NCBI RefSeq assembly: GCF_900100965.1
Contig: NZ_FMUJ01000002.1
Span: 741,869 to 805,868, forward strand
Length of the DNA: 64,000 bases
Direction of reading: 5' to 3'
Source of the DNA: Variovorax sp. EL159
GTDB lineage: Bacteria > Pseudomonadota > Gammaproteobacteria > Burkholderiales > Burkholderiaceae_C
The position numbers and the translations under genes are program-made. Below, piece by piece: positions 18,414 to 27,191 of this stretch (positions within the stretch are counted from its first letter, which is position 1; each line of letters begins with the position of its first letter). The notes beneath the pieces are model-generated. The model saw nothing but the letters and a program-made list of their open reading frames with translations. It searched no databases and was not told where the DNA came from.

Positions 18414-18524
18414 CGCCCGCATGGCGGGCATCGCGAGTTTGGTGCGCGCGCACCGACAACCCGCCGACCGTTTCGCCTGGCCAGCGAATCGGATCGGTTT
18501 TTTACTCTCAAACTGGAGAAAGAA

Positions 18525-19721
18525 ATGATGAACAACAAGGTTCATGTGAATGTCGGAACCATCGGTCACGTCGACCATGGCAAGACGACGCTGACGGCTG
18601 CCCTGACCTTCGTGCAGGCTGCGCGCTTTGGCGGCAACGCGCTGTCCTATGGACAGATCGACAACGCGAAGGAAGAGCGCGAGCGCGGCATCACGATCAA
18701 TACCTCGCACGTCGAGTACGAGTCGGACTGCCGTCACTACGCACACATCGACTGCCCGGGGCATGCCGACTACATCAAGAACATGATCACCGGCGCCTCG
18801 CAGATGGACGGCGCGATCCTGCTGGTGGACGGCACCGAAGGCGCCGCGCGGCAGACCATCGAGCATGTGCTGCTGGCGCGCCAGGTGAACGTCGGCCACA
18901 TGGTGGTGTTTGTGAACAAGATGGACCTGGTGGCCGACAGCGATCGCGCGGAGATCGAGCAGCTGATCGAGATGGAGATCGGCGCGCTGCTGGCTGCGCA
19001 CGGCTACGACGATGCGCGCTTCGTCTTCGGCAGCGCGCTGAAGGCACTGGCCGCCGCCGAGCACGGCGACCTCGAAGGTGCCGACGTGCAATGCATCGTC
19101 GAGCTCGTGAACGCGTTGGACTCGCGCATTCCTGATCCGGTGCGCGACTACGAGGCGCCGTTCATGATGCCCGTCGAAGGCGTGCACACCATCACGGGCC
19201 GAGGCACCGTGATCAGCGGCCGTGTCGAGCGCGGCGTGATCCGCGTTGGCGACAACCTGGAGATCGTCGGGCTCAGTGCGGCCGGCGACGAGAAGGTGGT
19301 CGTCACCGGCGTGCAGTCCTTCCACAAGGACGTCGCCGAGGCGCGTGCCGGCATGAACGTCGGCCTGCTGCTGCGCGGGGTCAAGCGCGACGATGTCGTG
19401 CGAGGCCAGGTGGTGGTGAAGCCCGGCGCGCTGAAGCCGTACCGGACGGGGCGTGCGCAGATCTTCGTTCTCAGCAAGGACGAAGGCGGTCGCCACACCC
19501 CGTTCGGCTCCGGCTACCAGCCGCAGTTCTTCTTCGGCACGACCGACGTGACGGGTGTCATCCGCGTCGACACCGAGACCGGCGTGATCGAGCCGGGCGC
19601 ACAGGCGCAGATCAGCTTCGAGCTGCACAAGCCCGTGGCCATCGAGAACGGCATGCGGTTCGCCATGCGCGAAGGCGGCAAGACCGTCGGCGCCGGCATC
19701 GTGACCGAGGTGCTCGGCTGA
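18525..19721 (+). CDS. Divergent elongation factor Tu paralogue
   Basis: This 398-residue protein keeps the whole EF-Tu architecture: GTPase domain with GHVDHGKT (14-21), [17 protein letters not shown] (76-80), NKMD (131-134) and GSALKAL, then domains 2 and 3 ([18 protein letters not shown]). It differs at many usually invariant sites. Against E. coli EF-Tu (my alignment from memory), Y160 is H159, R333 is G338, R327 is Q332, and the helix after DGPMPQT reads EGAARQT. Canonical tuf genes lie with ribosomal genes; this one stands alone behind tandem attenuators. GGAG lies 7 nt before the first of two ATGs. It is probably an inducible, functional elongation factor rather than a pseudogene; role unknown. 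Confidence 0.88.
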   Translation: MMNNKVHVNVGTIGHVDHGKTTLTAALTFVQAARFGGNALSYGQIDNAKEERERGITINTSHVEYESDCRHYAHIDCPGHADYIKNMITGASQMDGAILLVDGTEGAARQTIEHVLLARQVNVGHMVVFVNKMDLVADSDRAEIEQLIEMEIGALLAAHGYDDARFVFGSALKALAAAEHGDLEGADVQCIVELVNALDSRIPDPVRDYEAPFMMPVEGVHTITGRGTVISGRVERGVIRVGDNLEIVGLSAAGDEKVVVTGVQSFHKDVAEARAGMNVGLLLRGVKRDDVVRGQVVVKPGALKPYRTGRAQIFVLSKDEGGRHTPFGSGYQPQFFFGTTDVTGVIRVDTETGVIEPGAQAQISFELHKPVAIENGMRFAMREGGKTVGAGIVTEVLG

Positions 19722-19735
19722 AAGGCTGATGCACC

Positions 19736-19780
19736 ATTGGCCCCTGTCGTCTGCTTGTCAGGCGATGGGGGGCTTTTTTA
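19736..19780 (+). terminator. Terminator between EF-Tu paralogue and VOC gene
   Basis: GGCCCC (from 19739) pairs with GGGGGGC/GGGGCT-type sequence ending at about 19773, followed by six T. It lies 15-60 bp after the EF-Tu paralogue stop and before the convergent VOC gene's 3' end at 19788. Confidence 0.65.
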
Positions 19781-19787
19781 CGCCGGC

Positions 19788-20252
19788 TCAATGCTGCGGG
19801 CGCTTGGACTGCTGCTCCTGGTCAAGCTGCTCCGCAAGCCCGACGATGAGGCCTTCGGGCCCGCGGATATAGGCAAGCCGGTAAGACTCCCCGTACTGCA
19901 TCTGCCCGATGAGTTCCGCGCCATGGGCCTGCATCCGCGCAACGACGGCATCGATGCCATCGACGGCAAACATGACGCGACGAAGGCCCAGCGCATTCAC
20001 CGGCGTGTTCACGGGCCCGAACCTGACGGCGTCCGGCGTGTGGAACTTGTCCAGTTCAATGCCTTGCCCATCGGGAGTACGCAGCATCGCGAGCGTGGCG
20101 CGGACGTCTCCAAGCCCGATGAGGCTCCCGATTGCGGGCCCTTCAACCGTGGTCTGGCCTTCGAGCGTGAGGCCCAGCTCGACAAAGAACGCCTTCACCG
20201 CGTCGAGATCGTCGACAACGATCAGGACGTTGTCCATTCGCTTGACTGTCAT
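19788..20252 (-). CDS. VOC (glyoxalase/bleomycin-resistance fold) protein
   Basis: This 154-residue protein starting MTVKRMDNVLIVVDDLDAV has the two beta-alpha-beta-beta-beta units of the vicinal-oxygen-chelate superfamily, with GPEGLIVGLAEQL near the end as the usual metal-glutamate region. The family covers glyoxalases, dioxygenases and antibiotic-sequestering proteins; the substrate cannot be assigned. It follows the efflux gene at 20382 on the same strand after 129 nt. The C-terminus (QLDQEQQSKRPQH) is polar and unconserved. Confidence 0.8.
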   Translation of the reverse strand: MTVKRMDNVLIVVDDLDAVKAFFVELGLTLEGQTTVEGPAIGSLIGLGDVRATLAMLRTPDGQGIELDKFHTPDAVRFGPVNTPVNALGLRRVMFAVDGIDAVVARMQAHGAELIGQMQYGESYRLAYIRGPEGLIVGLAEQLDQEQQSKRPQH

Positions 20253-20381
20253 GTCGCGTGGTCCTTTCCAAGTGCGGTCGCAGGAGATCTTGCCCTCGGC
20301 ATCGCCAGACATCATGCGCAAGGGCTTCGTCGCAGCCAGAGCAACCGCACTGTAGTTGGGGCTGCGCCGGAACGCACGGCC

Positions 20382-21572
20382 TCAGGCAGAAGACCGATCG
20401 CGCCACGCCACGAGAAGCGCCCAAAGCAATGCCGTCGATGCCGATGCGAACATGGCGACAAAGAGCGCATGCGAGCCGCTGGCTTCAGTCAGGAAGAGCC
20501 CGGAGATCGAAGCGATCAGCGCACCACCGCCCACAGTGAGCGATGCAGCCAACCCCGCAGCCGTGCCGGCCAGGTCCGGCCGCACCGACATCGCGCCTGC
20601 GTTCGCGCCCGGCATGGTCAGGCCGTTGCCCAGGCCGATGAACATGCACGGGCCGAAGAATGCCAGCACGCCACCGACATCGAACGCCGACAGCAACAGG
20701 CCGACCAGCAGGCCGGCGCATGCCAGCAGCCTGCCAACGAGCACCGTCGTGCTCAACGGGTACCGCGAGGCATATCGGCCCGCGAGGCGGCTGCCGATCA
20801 TGAAGCCCGCCGGCACGATGCCCATGAGAAGCCCGAGCCTGGCGCTCGATCCGTCGAGAAGGTGCGCGCTCGCCGATGCCGCGCCGCCCAGAAAGACGTA
20901 CAGCGTGCCACTCGAAAACGCCATGCAGAGCACGTAGCCCACGAACCTCGTCGAGCGCAGCAGGTCGGCATAGCCGCGCAGGTAGCTCGCCAATGGCCGC
21001 GCGGTGGTCCTCGCGCGTGGCTTCAAATCGACGGCGACCAGCGCCAGCACGGCAGCGCCCATGACAGCGAAGGCGACGAAATTCGCACGCCATCCGAAAA
21101 GCTGATCGAGCATGCCGCCGAACGCCGGGCCCACCATCGGCGCAAGGGCCCACGCGGAAGCGACGAGCCCGATCTTGCTCGCGGCCTCGCGCTCGGTGGA
21201 TGTCTCCCTGATGATCGCGAGCGAAACCGAATAGCCCGTGGCAATCACCGCCTGCATGAAACGGCAGACGAGAAACACGCCGATGCTGGGTGCGAGCGCG
21301 CAGCCGATGGACGCAACGGTAAAGACCGCGACGGCGCACAGCACGACAGGGCGGCGGCCGAACCGGTCCGACAGCGGCCCCGCCACGAGCTGGGTAAGGG
21401 CCGCCACGATCGCAAAGCCTGCGATGGAGAGATTGACGAGCGCAAAGTCGGCACTGAAGGTCGCGGCGATATGAGGCAGCGACGGAGCGAACATGTTGAC
21501 CGGCAACACGGCCAGTGCCGAAAGAAAGACAAGAGTCGTCAGCTGCGGCGCGGCGCTGGGCGCTTTCATCAT
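20382..21572 (-). CDS. MFS multidrug efflux transporter, Bcr/CflA type
   Basis: This 396-residue, 12-helix protein carries the MFS loop motif GPLSDRFGRRPV after helix 2 and the drug-exporter stretch around GYSVSLAIIRETSTEREAASKIG in the middle of the N-terminal half. Bcr/CflA transporters exchange protons for drugs such as bicyclomycin, chloramphenicol or sulfonamides. The MM start at 21572 was used; a longer MTHEVPS start is possible. Its proximity to the EF-Tu paralogue may be chance. Confidence 0.85.
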   Translation of the reverse strand: MMKAPSAAPQLTTLVFLSALAVLPVNMFAPSLPHIAATFSADFALVNLSIAGFAIVAALTQLVAGPLSDRFGRRPVVLCAVAVFTVASIGCALAPSIGVFLVCRFMQAVIATGYSVSLAIIRETSTEREAASKIGLVASAWALAPMVGPAFGGMLDQLFGWRANFVAFAVMGAAVLALVAVDLKPRARTTARPLASYLRGYADLLRSTRFVGYVLCMAFSSGTLYVFLGGAASASAHLLDGSSARLGLLMGIVPAGFMIGSRLAGRYASRYPLSTTVLVGRLLACAGLLVGLLLSAFDVGGVLAFFGPCMFIGLGNGLTMPGANAGAMSVRPDLAGTAAGLAASLTVGGGALIASISGLFLTEASGSHALFVAMFASASTALLWALLVAWRDRSSA

Positions 21573-22005
21573 GGAGGGAACCTCGTGCGTCATGTGGCCA
21601 AGCGGCGCCACGCCACTTGCCCCTTGTCCACCCGCGACCTTGTGCAAAGGCCAAGGCGCGGCCATCTGGTGTCAGTCTTGGGTGGATGAGGCCGTTGATG
21701 ACGGCGAATTCGGTCCCCACAGGCCCAGGCTCCGCAGGTTCGCTGCGCAATCCCGGAAGCCGCGTCTCTCAGCGGTTTTTCGCAGGTCTCACCGAGGTGT
21801 CCGCGAAAAAATCGCTGCGAGCCGCAGCATCGTTCTGGTTGTGCGCGGGAGCTTAGTTGCTGTCTTGTGTGCTGTAAAGCCGGCGCGCCGAGCCCCGCCG
21901 ATGCAATCGACCCATGGCGTGAGGTCGTTGCGAATTCAGGCCTTGACGACGCCAGTCAGCAGGGCATCGCAACGCCGTCGCGATGCAGGCAAAGCCCGCG
22001 AACCG
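21573..22005. other. 433-bp gap without a recognisable gene
   Basis: No frame here has convincing coding features. The stretch holds the promoter region of the efflux gene and an imperfect inverted repeat (GCGGTTTTTCGC near 21772 against GCGAAAAAATCGC near 21807). Its composition is slightly less GC-rich than its neighbours. I see nothing else in it. Confidence 0.5.
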
Positions 22006-22305
22006 TCAATGCCGTGGACGGAGGCCATCGACCAGCAGCACCACGGCGTCGGCCCCGGCCTTTCTGTCTTCGGCGATGGCGTTGTAATCGGGGCTCGTCT
22101 GGAATGCCTGGGCCGCTTCCTTGTTCTCGAATTCCATGACCACGACCTTGTTGCGAGACCACTCTCCTTCGAGAACTTCGGGCGACTCGTCTGCCACGAG
22201 CAACTTGGCGCCGAAGCGGCTGAACACTGCGGGGAATGCACGCTGGTATCGCCTGTAGGCATCGACATCCGTGAATGCGAGCTGGGCAATGATGTAGGCA
22301 GGCAC
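22006..22305 (-). CDS. DUF1330 family protein
   Basis: This 99-residue protein reads VPAYIIAQLAFTDVDAYRRY from a GTG start preceded by GAGGAG. It matches the DUF1330 ferredoxin-like (dimeric alpha-beta barrel) family, with VVVMEFENKEAAQAFQTSPDY as the typical second half. Family members are small, cytoplasmic and of unknown function. It stands alone between the efflux and argC genes. Confidence 0.85.
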   Translation of the reverse strand: MPAYIIAQLAFTDVDAYRRYQRAFPAVFSRFGAKLLVADESPEVLEGEWSRNKVVVMEFENKEAAQAFQTSPDYNAIAEDRKAGADAVVLLVDGLRPRH

Positions 22306-22397
22306 GGGGGCTCCTCGTCGAATGGGGTGAGCCGCACCGGGCGGCGCCGATCGAAACCTTTCAGATTTTCCCGGATCGGCTGCGCGGCGGGAGTCGC

Positions 22398-23324
22398 CTA
22401 CCGGACCGAGGCGGCCACCATCAAACGCAGGTTCTGTACAGCCGCACCTGCGGCGCCCTTGCCCAGATTGTCGAGAACCGCGCTCAAGACGATCTGGCCC
22501 GTGCGGTCATTGGATGCAACGGCCAGGCTCATGTCGTTGGAGCCGTTGTGGGCTTGCGGGTCCAGCTCGGTCATCGGTGTGGTGGAAGAAGACATCGGCA
22601 TCACACGCACATGCGCCGCGCCGTGGTATCGCGCCGCGAGGCATTCGTGGATGCGCGCACCGGAAACATCGGCGGGAAGCAGCCGCGTGTGCAGCCCGAT
22701 GGTGAGCACGATGCCTTGCCGGTAGCTGCCGTAGGCCGGCACGAAGATGGGCCGTTGCGTCAAGCCGGCGTAGGCCTCGATCTCCGGCACGTGCTTGTGC
22801 TCGAGCGCAAGGCCATAGACCGTCAACGAATGCGCGCCTGCCCCGGCCTCGTGCGCTTCCGCTCCCGCTCTACCTTGACCCGAATAGCCCGAGACGGCGT
22901 GGATGGCCAGCGGATAGTCGGCGGGCAACAGGCCCGCATCCGTCAGCGGCCGCAGCAGGGCGACCGCGGCCGTGGGATAGCAGCCTGGATTCGTGACGCG
23001 CGATGCCGAGGCGATGCGTTCGCCTTGCCGTGCATCGAGCTCCGGCAGGCCGTAGACCCAACCCGGGCTGGTGCGGTGCGCCGAGCTGGCATCGATGACG
23101 CGCACCGACGGGTTCTCGATCATCGCCACCGCATCGCGCGCCGCGGCATCGGGCAGGCAGAGGATGGCGATGTCGCTTTCGTTGAGCGCGGCCCGGCGCG
23201 CTGCCGCGTCCTTGCGCAGGTTGGCCGGCAATGTGTGGATGCGAAATTCGCTGCCCCGGAGCCGGTTCTGCAGATCAAGGCCCGTGGTGCCCTGGTCGCC
23301 GTCGATGAAGATGTTGAGGTCCAT
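22398..23324 (-). CDS. argC: N-acetyl-gamma-glutamyl-phosphate reductase, short (type 2) form
   Basis: This 308-residue enzyme reduces N-acetylglutamyl phosphate to the semialdehyde in arginine synthesis. It starts [20 protein letters not shown], has the catalytic cysteine in TNPGCYPT (C115), and the conserved [12 protein letters not shown] and EHKHVPEI. The short form (type 2) is distinct from the 345-residue type 1 and lacks the usual arg neighbours here. It is divergent from a LysR gene 82 bp away, which may control it. Confidence 0.9.
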   Translation of the reverse strand: MDLNIFIDGDQGTTGLDLQNRLRGSEFRIHTLPANLRKDAAARRAALNESDIAILCLPDAAARDAVAMIENPSVRVIDASSAHRTSPGWVYGLPELDARQGERIASASRVTNPGCYPTAAVALLRPLTDAGLLPADYPLAIHAVSGYSGQGRAGAEAHEAGAGAHSLTVYGLALEHKHVPEIEAYAGLTQRPIFVPAYGSYRQGIVLTIGLHTRLLPADVSGARIHECLAARYHGAAHVRVMPMSSSTTPMTELDPQAHNGSNDMSLAVASNDRTGQIVLSAVLDNLGKGAAGAAVQNLRLMVAASVR

Positions 23325-23406
23325 GGAGCGCGATCGTAGGGATGCGGACTCGATAGCTCCAGCTAAATATATGGAACCTCGGATTAAGAAAAGTTAAATT
23401 AGCCGC

Positions 23407-24303
23407 ATGCGAGAACTGAGCCTTGACCATCTGCGCACCCTCGTCGCCATTGCCGACCTCGGCTCCCTGGCCAATGCCGCGCGCGCCCTTCACCTGGCAG
23501 CACCCACCGTCACCGTCCAGATCGCGGAACTGGAGTCGCGCCTGGGCGGTCAGTTGCTGGTGCGTGGGCGAGGGCCTGTGCAAGCGACCGCCTTGGGAGA
23601 GCGCTTCATCGCGCGCGCCCGCAGGTTGCTGGCGGACGCGGACGACGCGGTGGAAGACGTTCGACGCCAGCTCGCCGGCCAAACAGGCCGCGTGCGCGTG
23701 GGGGCCTCGACGGGCGTCATTGCGCACCTGCTGCCGCCCGCGCTCGAACGCCTGGCGCGGAACCATCCCGGCATCGACGTGAACGCGCAGGTGCTGACCT
23801 CCAACGACAGCATGGCCCGGCTCGCCGCAGGCAGCCTGGACCTGGCAATCGTGGCGCTGCCGCAGGCGCCTGTGCGCGGCGTGCATGTCACGCCCTTGCG
23901 GCGCGAGGCTGTCGTCGCCTTCCTGCCGGCCGCCTGGAAGGCGCCCAAGCGATTGACGCCGCAATGGCTGGCCCAGCAGCCGCTGATCATGAACGACGCT
24001 TCGACTCGCCTTTACCGGTTGACCGCGGAATGGTTCTCGGCGGCGGGCGTCCATTGCCGGCCGCGCATGGAGCTGAACTACAACGACGCGATCCGGACGC
24101 TGGTTGCCGCCGGCTATGGAGCGGCCTTGCTGCCGGAGGAGTCGCACGAGCCCGCGCGCGATCCGCGCATCGCCGTCCGCCCGCTCAGTCCGGCGCTGTG
24201 GCGGCAGCTGGGTCTTGCGGTCAGCGACCGGGGCGCGAGTGGTCCGACGCGTTTCGTGTTGGAGGCGTTGATGCCCGAGAAGGGGCCTGCTGCAGCCGGT
24301 TGA
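23407..24303 (+). CDS. LysR-family regulator divergent from argC
   Basis: This 298-residue regulator has the helix-turn-helix LGSLANAARALHLAAPTVTVQIAELE near residues 17-40 and a LysR effector domain. The AT-rich 82-bp divergent region with argC (containing TAAATATATGG and AAGTTAAATTAG) is the probable shared operator. LysR proteins next to a divergent gene usually control it, so argC is the first candidate target (inference). Confidence 0.9.
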   Translation: MRELSLDHLRTLVAIADLGSLANAARALHLAAPTVTVQIAELESRLGGQLLVRGRGPVQATALGERFIARARRLLADADDAVEDVRRQLAGQTGRVRVGASTGVIAHLLPPALERLARNHPGIDVNAQVLTSNDSMARLAAGSLDLAIVALPQAPVRGVHVTPLRREAVVAFLPAAWKAPKRLTPQWLAQQPLIMNDASTRLYRLTAEWFSAAGVHCRPRMELNYNDAIRTLVAAGYGAALLPEESHEPARDPRIAVRPLSPALWRQLGLAVSDRGASGPTRFVLEALMPEKGPAAAG

Positions 24304-24364
24304 GCGAGAGGCGCACTGTTTGCAAGGCAATCTTCAGTGCGTTGTGACCCCATCCACCGGCGCA

Positions 24365-24392
24365 TTGCAGCGCCATACGATACACATATAAT
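24365..24392 (+). promoter_or_regulatory. Promoter of the parD-like/map pair
   Basis: TTGCAG (24365-24370) and a perfect TATAAT (24387-24392) are 16 bp apart. Near-palindromic sequences (CGATAC and GTATACG) flank the -10 box, a position where an autoregulating ribbon-helix-helix protein could bind. The region is clearly AT-rich relative to its surroundings. Confidence 0.6.
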
Positions 24393-24421
24393 TCGTATAC
24401 GTTTCATATGGAGTAGCCGCG

Positions 24422-24679
24422 ATGGGTATCGTCAAAATTTCAGACCTGATGCACGAGAACCTGCGCGTGGCGGGGAATGCGCTCAGCAGGTCCATCAATG
24501 CACAGGCAGAGCACTGGATGCGGGTCGGCATGCTGACCGAAATGCATCCGGAGCTGGATCACCGGGAAATCTGCCAGCTGCTGATACAGGCTGAACTGTC
24601 GGGAGGGCTGGACATCGCAGCGGCTGCCACGGCCCAACCTTCCGGCAGGGCCCGCGCATCTTCAGCCGGAAAAAGCTGA
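24422..24679 (+). CDS. ParD-like antitoxin-family protein
   Basis: This 85-residue protein starts MGIVKISDLMHENLRVAG. It matches the ParD-like family with an N-terminal ribbon-helix-helix-type segment and a helix around AQAEHWMRVGMLTEMHPEL. Such proteins bind DNA and sometimes neutralise a toxin. Here no ParE-type toxin follows; instead the stop overlaps the start of a methionine aminopeptidase by one nucleotide (TGATGG). The short alanine/serine-rich tail is unconserved. Confidence 0.75.
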   Translation: MGIVKISDLMHENLRVAGNALSRSINAQAEHWMRVGMLTEMHPELDHREICQLLIQAELSGGLDIAAAATAQPSGRARASSAGKS

Positions 24680-25470
24680 TGGCTCGCAGCGTCTCCATCA
24701 AGTCCGCGGAAGACATCGAGATGGCGCGGCGTGCCGGCGGGCTTGCCGCGGAGGTTCTCGACATGGTCGCGCCGTATGTCGTGCCGGGGGCGAGCACGGA
24801 GATGCTCGACCGCATCTGCCACGACCACATCGTGAATGTGCAGGGCGCCATTCCAGCGAACGTGGGGTACCAGGGGTATCCGAAGACCATCCTCACGTCG
24901 GTCAACCAGGTGGTGTGCCACGGCATCCCTTCGCCCGACAAGATCCTGAAGAAGGGCGACATCGTCAACATCGACGTTGCCGTCATCAAGGACGGCTGGT
25001 TCGGCGACACCAGCCGCATGTACTTCGTCGGCGTCCCCAGTGTGCTGGCCCGGCGGCTGGTGGAGACGACGTACGAGGCGCTGCTGGCCGGCATCCACCA
25101 GGTCAAGCCTGGGGCGACCCTGGGCGATATCGGCCATGCGATCCAGTCGGTGGCGCAGCGCGAGCGTTTCAGCGTGGTGCGCGAATACTGCGGCCATGGC
25201 ATCGGCCAGATCTACCACGATGAGCCGAATGTCCTGCACTACGGGCGGCGCGGGGAAGGGCTCACGCTGGAGGCGGGAATGGTCTTCACCATCGAGCCGA
25301 TGCTCAATGCGGGCTCACGCGAAACGAGGCAGTTGGCCGACGGGTGGACGGTCGTGACGAAGGACAGGTCGCTGTCTGCCCAGTGGGAGCACATGGTGGC
25401 GGTCACGCCCGAGGGGTACGAGGTGCTGACGCGCTGGCCGGGAGGCACGGGCACTTACGCGCCGGTTTGA
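24679..25470 (+). CDS. map: Type I methionine aminopeptidase
   Basis: This 263-residue enzyme removes N-terminal methionine from nascent proteins. It begins with SVSIKSAEDIEMARRAGGLA and has the metal ligands in VNIDVAVIKDGWFGDTS (two Asp), YCGHGIGQIYH (His), FTIEPML and QWEHMVAV (two Glu). It lacks the zinc-finger extension of eukaryotic MetAP1. The primary map is usually near rpsB; this copy, translationally coupled to a ParD-like gene, is probably a second MetAP. Confidence 0.93.
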   Translation: MARSVSIKSAEDIEMARRAGGLAAEVLDMVAPYVVPGASTEMLDRICHDHIVNVQGAIPANVGYQGYPKTILTSVNQVVCHGIPSPDKILKKGDIVNIDVAVIKDGWFGDTSRMYFVGVPSVLARRLVETTYEALLAGIHQVKPGATLGDIGHAIQSVAQRERFSVVREYCGHGIGQIYHDEPNVLHYGRRGEGLTLEAGMVFTIEPMLNAGSRETRQLADGWTVVTKDRSLSAQWEHMVAVTPEGYEVLTRWPGGTGTYAPV

Positions 25471-25496
25471 TACCGGGCTGGGGCGGGGCCTGATCC

Positions 25497-25523
25497 TTGG
25501 TCCGCTTTTAATCTGTTGTTCAT
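25497..25523 (+). promoter_or_regulatory. OmpR/PhoB-type box before the sensor kinase
   Basis: TTGGT (25497), TTAAT (25508) and TTCAT (25519) lie at exact 11-bp intervals. The stretch ATCTGTTGTTCATGC (from 25511) recurs at 27889. This fits autoregulation by the response regulator encoded downstream. Confidence 0.5.
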
Positions 25524-25559
25524 GCGTCGGCCCGCGTTGCCCCGCTACAGTGCCTTCTC

Positions 25560-27182
25560 ATGTTCCGCCTGCGCCTGTCACTCGCATTTGCCGTCCTTGT
25601 CGCACTGGTTTGCATGCAGGCGGGCTTTGTCTATTGGGGGTCGAACCGGGTCAACGACTACGCCCAGCACAGCCGGCTGGCCAGCGACATCCTGGCGGAG
25701 CTGCTGGAGCTTTCCGCCAGCAAGCAAAGGCTGCGTGTCTGGGCGTCGCAGCAGCTGATGGACGCCAACGCCTCGCCCGATGTGCGCGACAGCCAGTTGG
25801 CGCGCATGCAGGCGAGCACGGAGACGCTCAGGCAGCTCGCGCGCCGCGATCGTTCCTTGTGGGAAAGCATTGCCCACCGCGAAGGCGTTCCGATACCGCC
25901 AGAGGTCGATCAGCTCGTGGCCGTCAGCGACCTGCTCAACGACAACATCGCTGCGGTCCGCGCGCGCTTGCTGAAGCTGGTCCCGCTGGAGCGCGGCGCC
26001 GAATTCGCCAGCGTCTGGCAGGAGCTGAACGAGGTGTTCGACAAGGCGCGCGGCCGCGATCTGCGTGAGCTGATCAACGGCGCCATCGAACGGCAGCGCA
26101 ATGCGATGCCGGTGGCCCGTGCCGCGACCGAGCGCGGCCTGGACCAGTTGCGCCTGCAGACCATCGGCCTGGCCGTGCTGACGCTGGCCGCTGCCGTCGT
26201 GCTGGCGCTGTACCTGAACCGGCGGCTGCAGCGGCCATTGGACCGCCTGCTCGAAGGCACGCAGGCGCTGCGTGCCGGCGCACTTGGCCACCGGATCGCG
26301 CTGGGTTCGCGCGACGAGTTCGACCGCGTCGCCGAGCACTTCAATGCCATGGCCGCCGAACTGCAGCGGCACCGGCTCGACGCCGATGCCGCGCGCCGGC
26401 GGCTCGAAGATGCCGTCCTGGAGCGCACCAGCGAACTGAGTGCCGCGCACGAGACGCTGCAGCAGGTCGACCTGCGCCGCCGACAGCTTCTCGCCGATCT
26501 CAGCCACGAACTCCGCACGCCCGCCACAGCGATTCGCGGAGAGGCAGAGATCGCCCTGCGCGGCGCCGACAGGCCGCCGGCCGAATACCGGGAGACGCTG
26601 ACACGCATCGTGGGTGGCGTGAAGCAACTCGCCGGCGTGATCGACGACCTTCTTCTGGTCGCCAAGGCCGAGGCCGATCAACTTGCGATGCGGTTCGGCG
26701 CGGTCGATCTGTCGGAACTGCTGGGCGAAGCCGCTGAAATGGCCGATACGCTGGGCGCGCGGCAGAACGTTCGTGTCCGGCTCGAAGGCCCTGGCGTCGG
26801 CTTGCCCACGGTCATGCTCGAAGCCGATGCCGATCGTTTGCGGCAGGCCTTGGTGATCGTGCTCGACAACGCGGTGCGCTATTCGCGCAACGACACGACG
26901 GTGCGGATGAGTTGGCATCTGCAAGACCAACGCGTGCAGGTGATCGTGGCCGACGAGGGCATCGGCATCGATGCGGACGAGCTGCCGAAGGTGTTCGAGC
27001 GCTTCGTTCGCGGCCGCCGTGCACGTGTGCATCGGGCCGACGGCACAGGCATCGGGCTGTCGATCGCGCAGGCCATCGTGCGCGCCCACAACGGCCGCAT
27101 CGACATTGACAGCATCCCGTTGCAAGGCACCACGGTTCGCATCGAACTGCCTTGCAGCCATGGTCCAACCCTCGCATCCTGA
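25560..27182 (+). CDS. Membrane sensor histidine kinase
   Basis: This 540-residue kinase has a first membrane helix at about residues 6-26, a periplasmic helical sensor domain to about 200, a second helix at 201-219, a HAMP linker, the dimerisation/phosphoacceptor domain with H316 in DLSHELRTP, and a HATPase domain with VLDNAVRYS, DEGIGID and GTGIGLSIA. It phosphorylates the OmpR-type regulator encoded 9 nt downstream. The signal is unknown. Kinase-before-regulator gene order is less common than the reverse. Confidence 0.92.
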   Translation: MFRLRLSLAFAVLVALVCMQAGFVYWGSNRVNDYAQHSRLASDILAELLELSASKQRLRVWASQQLMDANASPDVRDSQLARMQASTETLRQLARRDRSLWESIAHREGVPIPPEVDQLVAVSDLLNDNIAAVRARLLKLVPLERGAEFASVWQELNEVFDKARGRDLRELINGAIERQRNAMPVARAATERGLDQLRLQTIGLAVLTLAAAVVLALYLNRRLQRPLDRLLEGTQALRAGALGHRIALGSRDEFDRVAEHFNAMAAELQRHRLDADAARRRLEDAVLERTSELSAAHETLQQVDLRRRQLLADLSHELRTPATAIRGEAEIALRGADRPPAEYRETLTRIVGGVKQLAGVIDDLLLVAKAEADQLAMRFGAVDLSELLGEAAEMADTLGARQNVRVRLEGPGVGLPTVMLEADADRLRQALVIVLDNAVRYSRNDTTVRMSWHLQDQRVQVIVADEGIGIDADELPKVFERFVRGRRARVHRADGTGIGLSIAQAIVRAHNGRIDIDSIPLQGTTVRIELPCSHGPTLAS

Positions 27183-27191
27183 ATCGAAAAC

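Noticed and set aside
18525..19721. EF-Tu-like gene as housekeeping tuf or as a pseudogene
   Set aside because: Housekeeping tuf genes sit with ribosomal or nusG genes and are much more conserved; the frame here is full length with intact GTPase motifs, so it is not decayed.
24422..25470. Classical ParDE toxin-antitoxin module
   Set aside because: The second gene is a complete methionine aminopeptidase with all five metal ligands, not a ParE/RelE-fold toxin.
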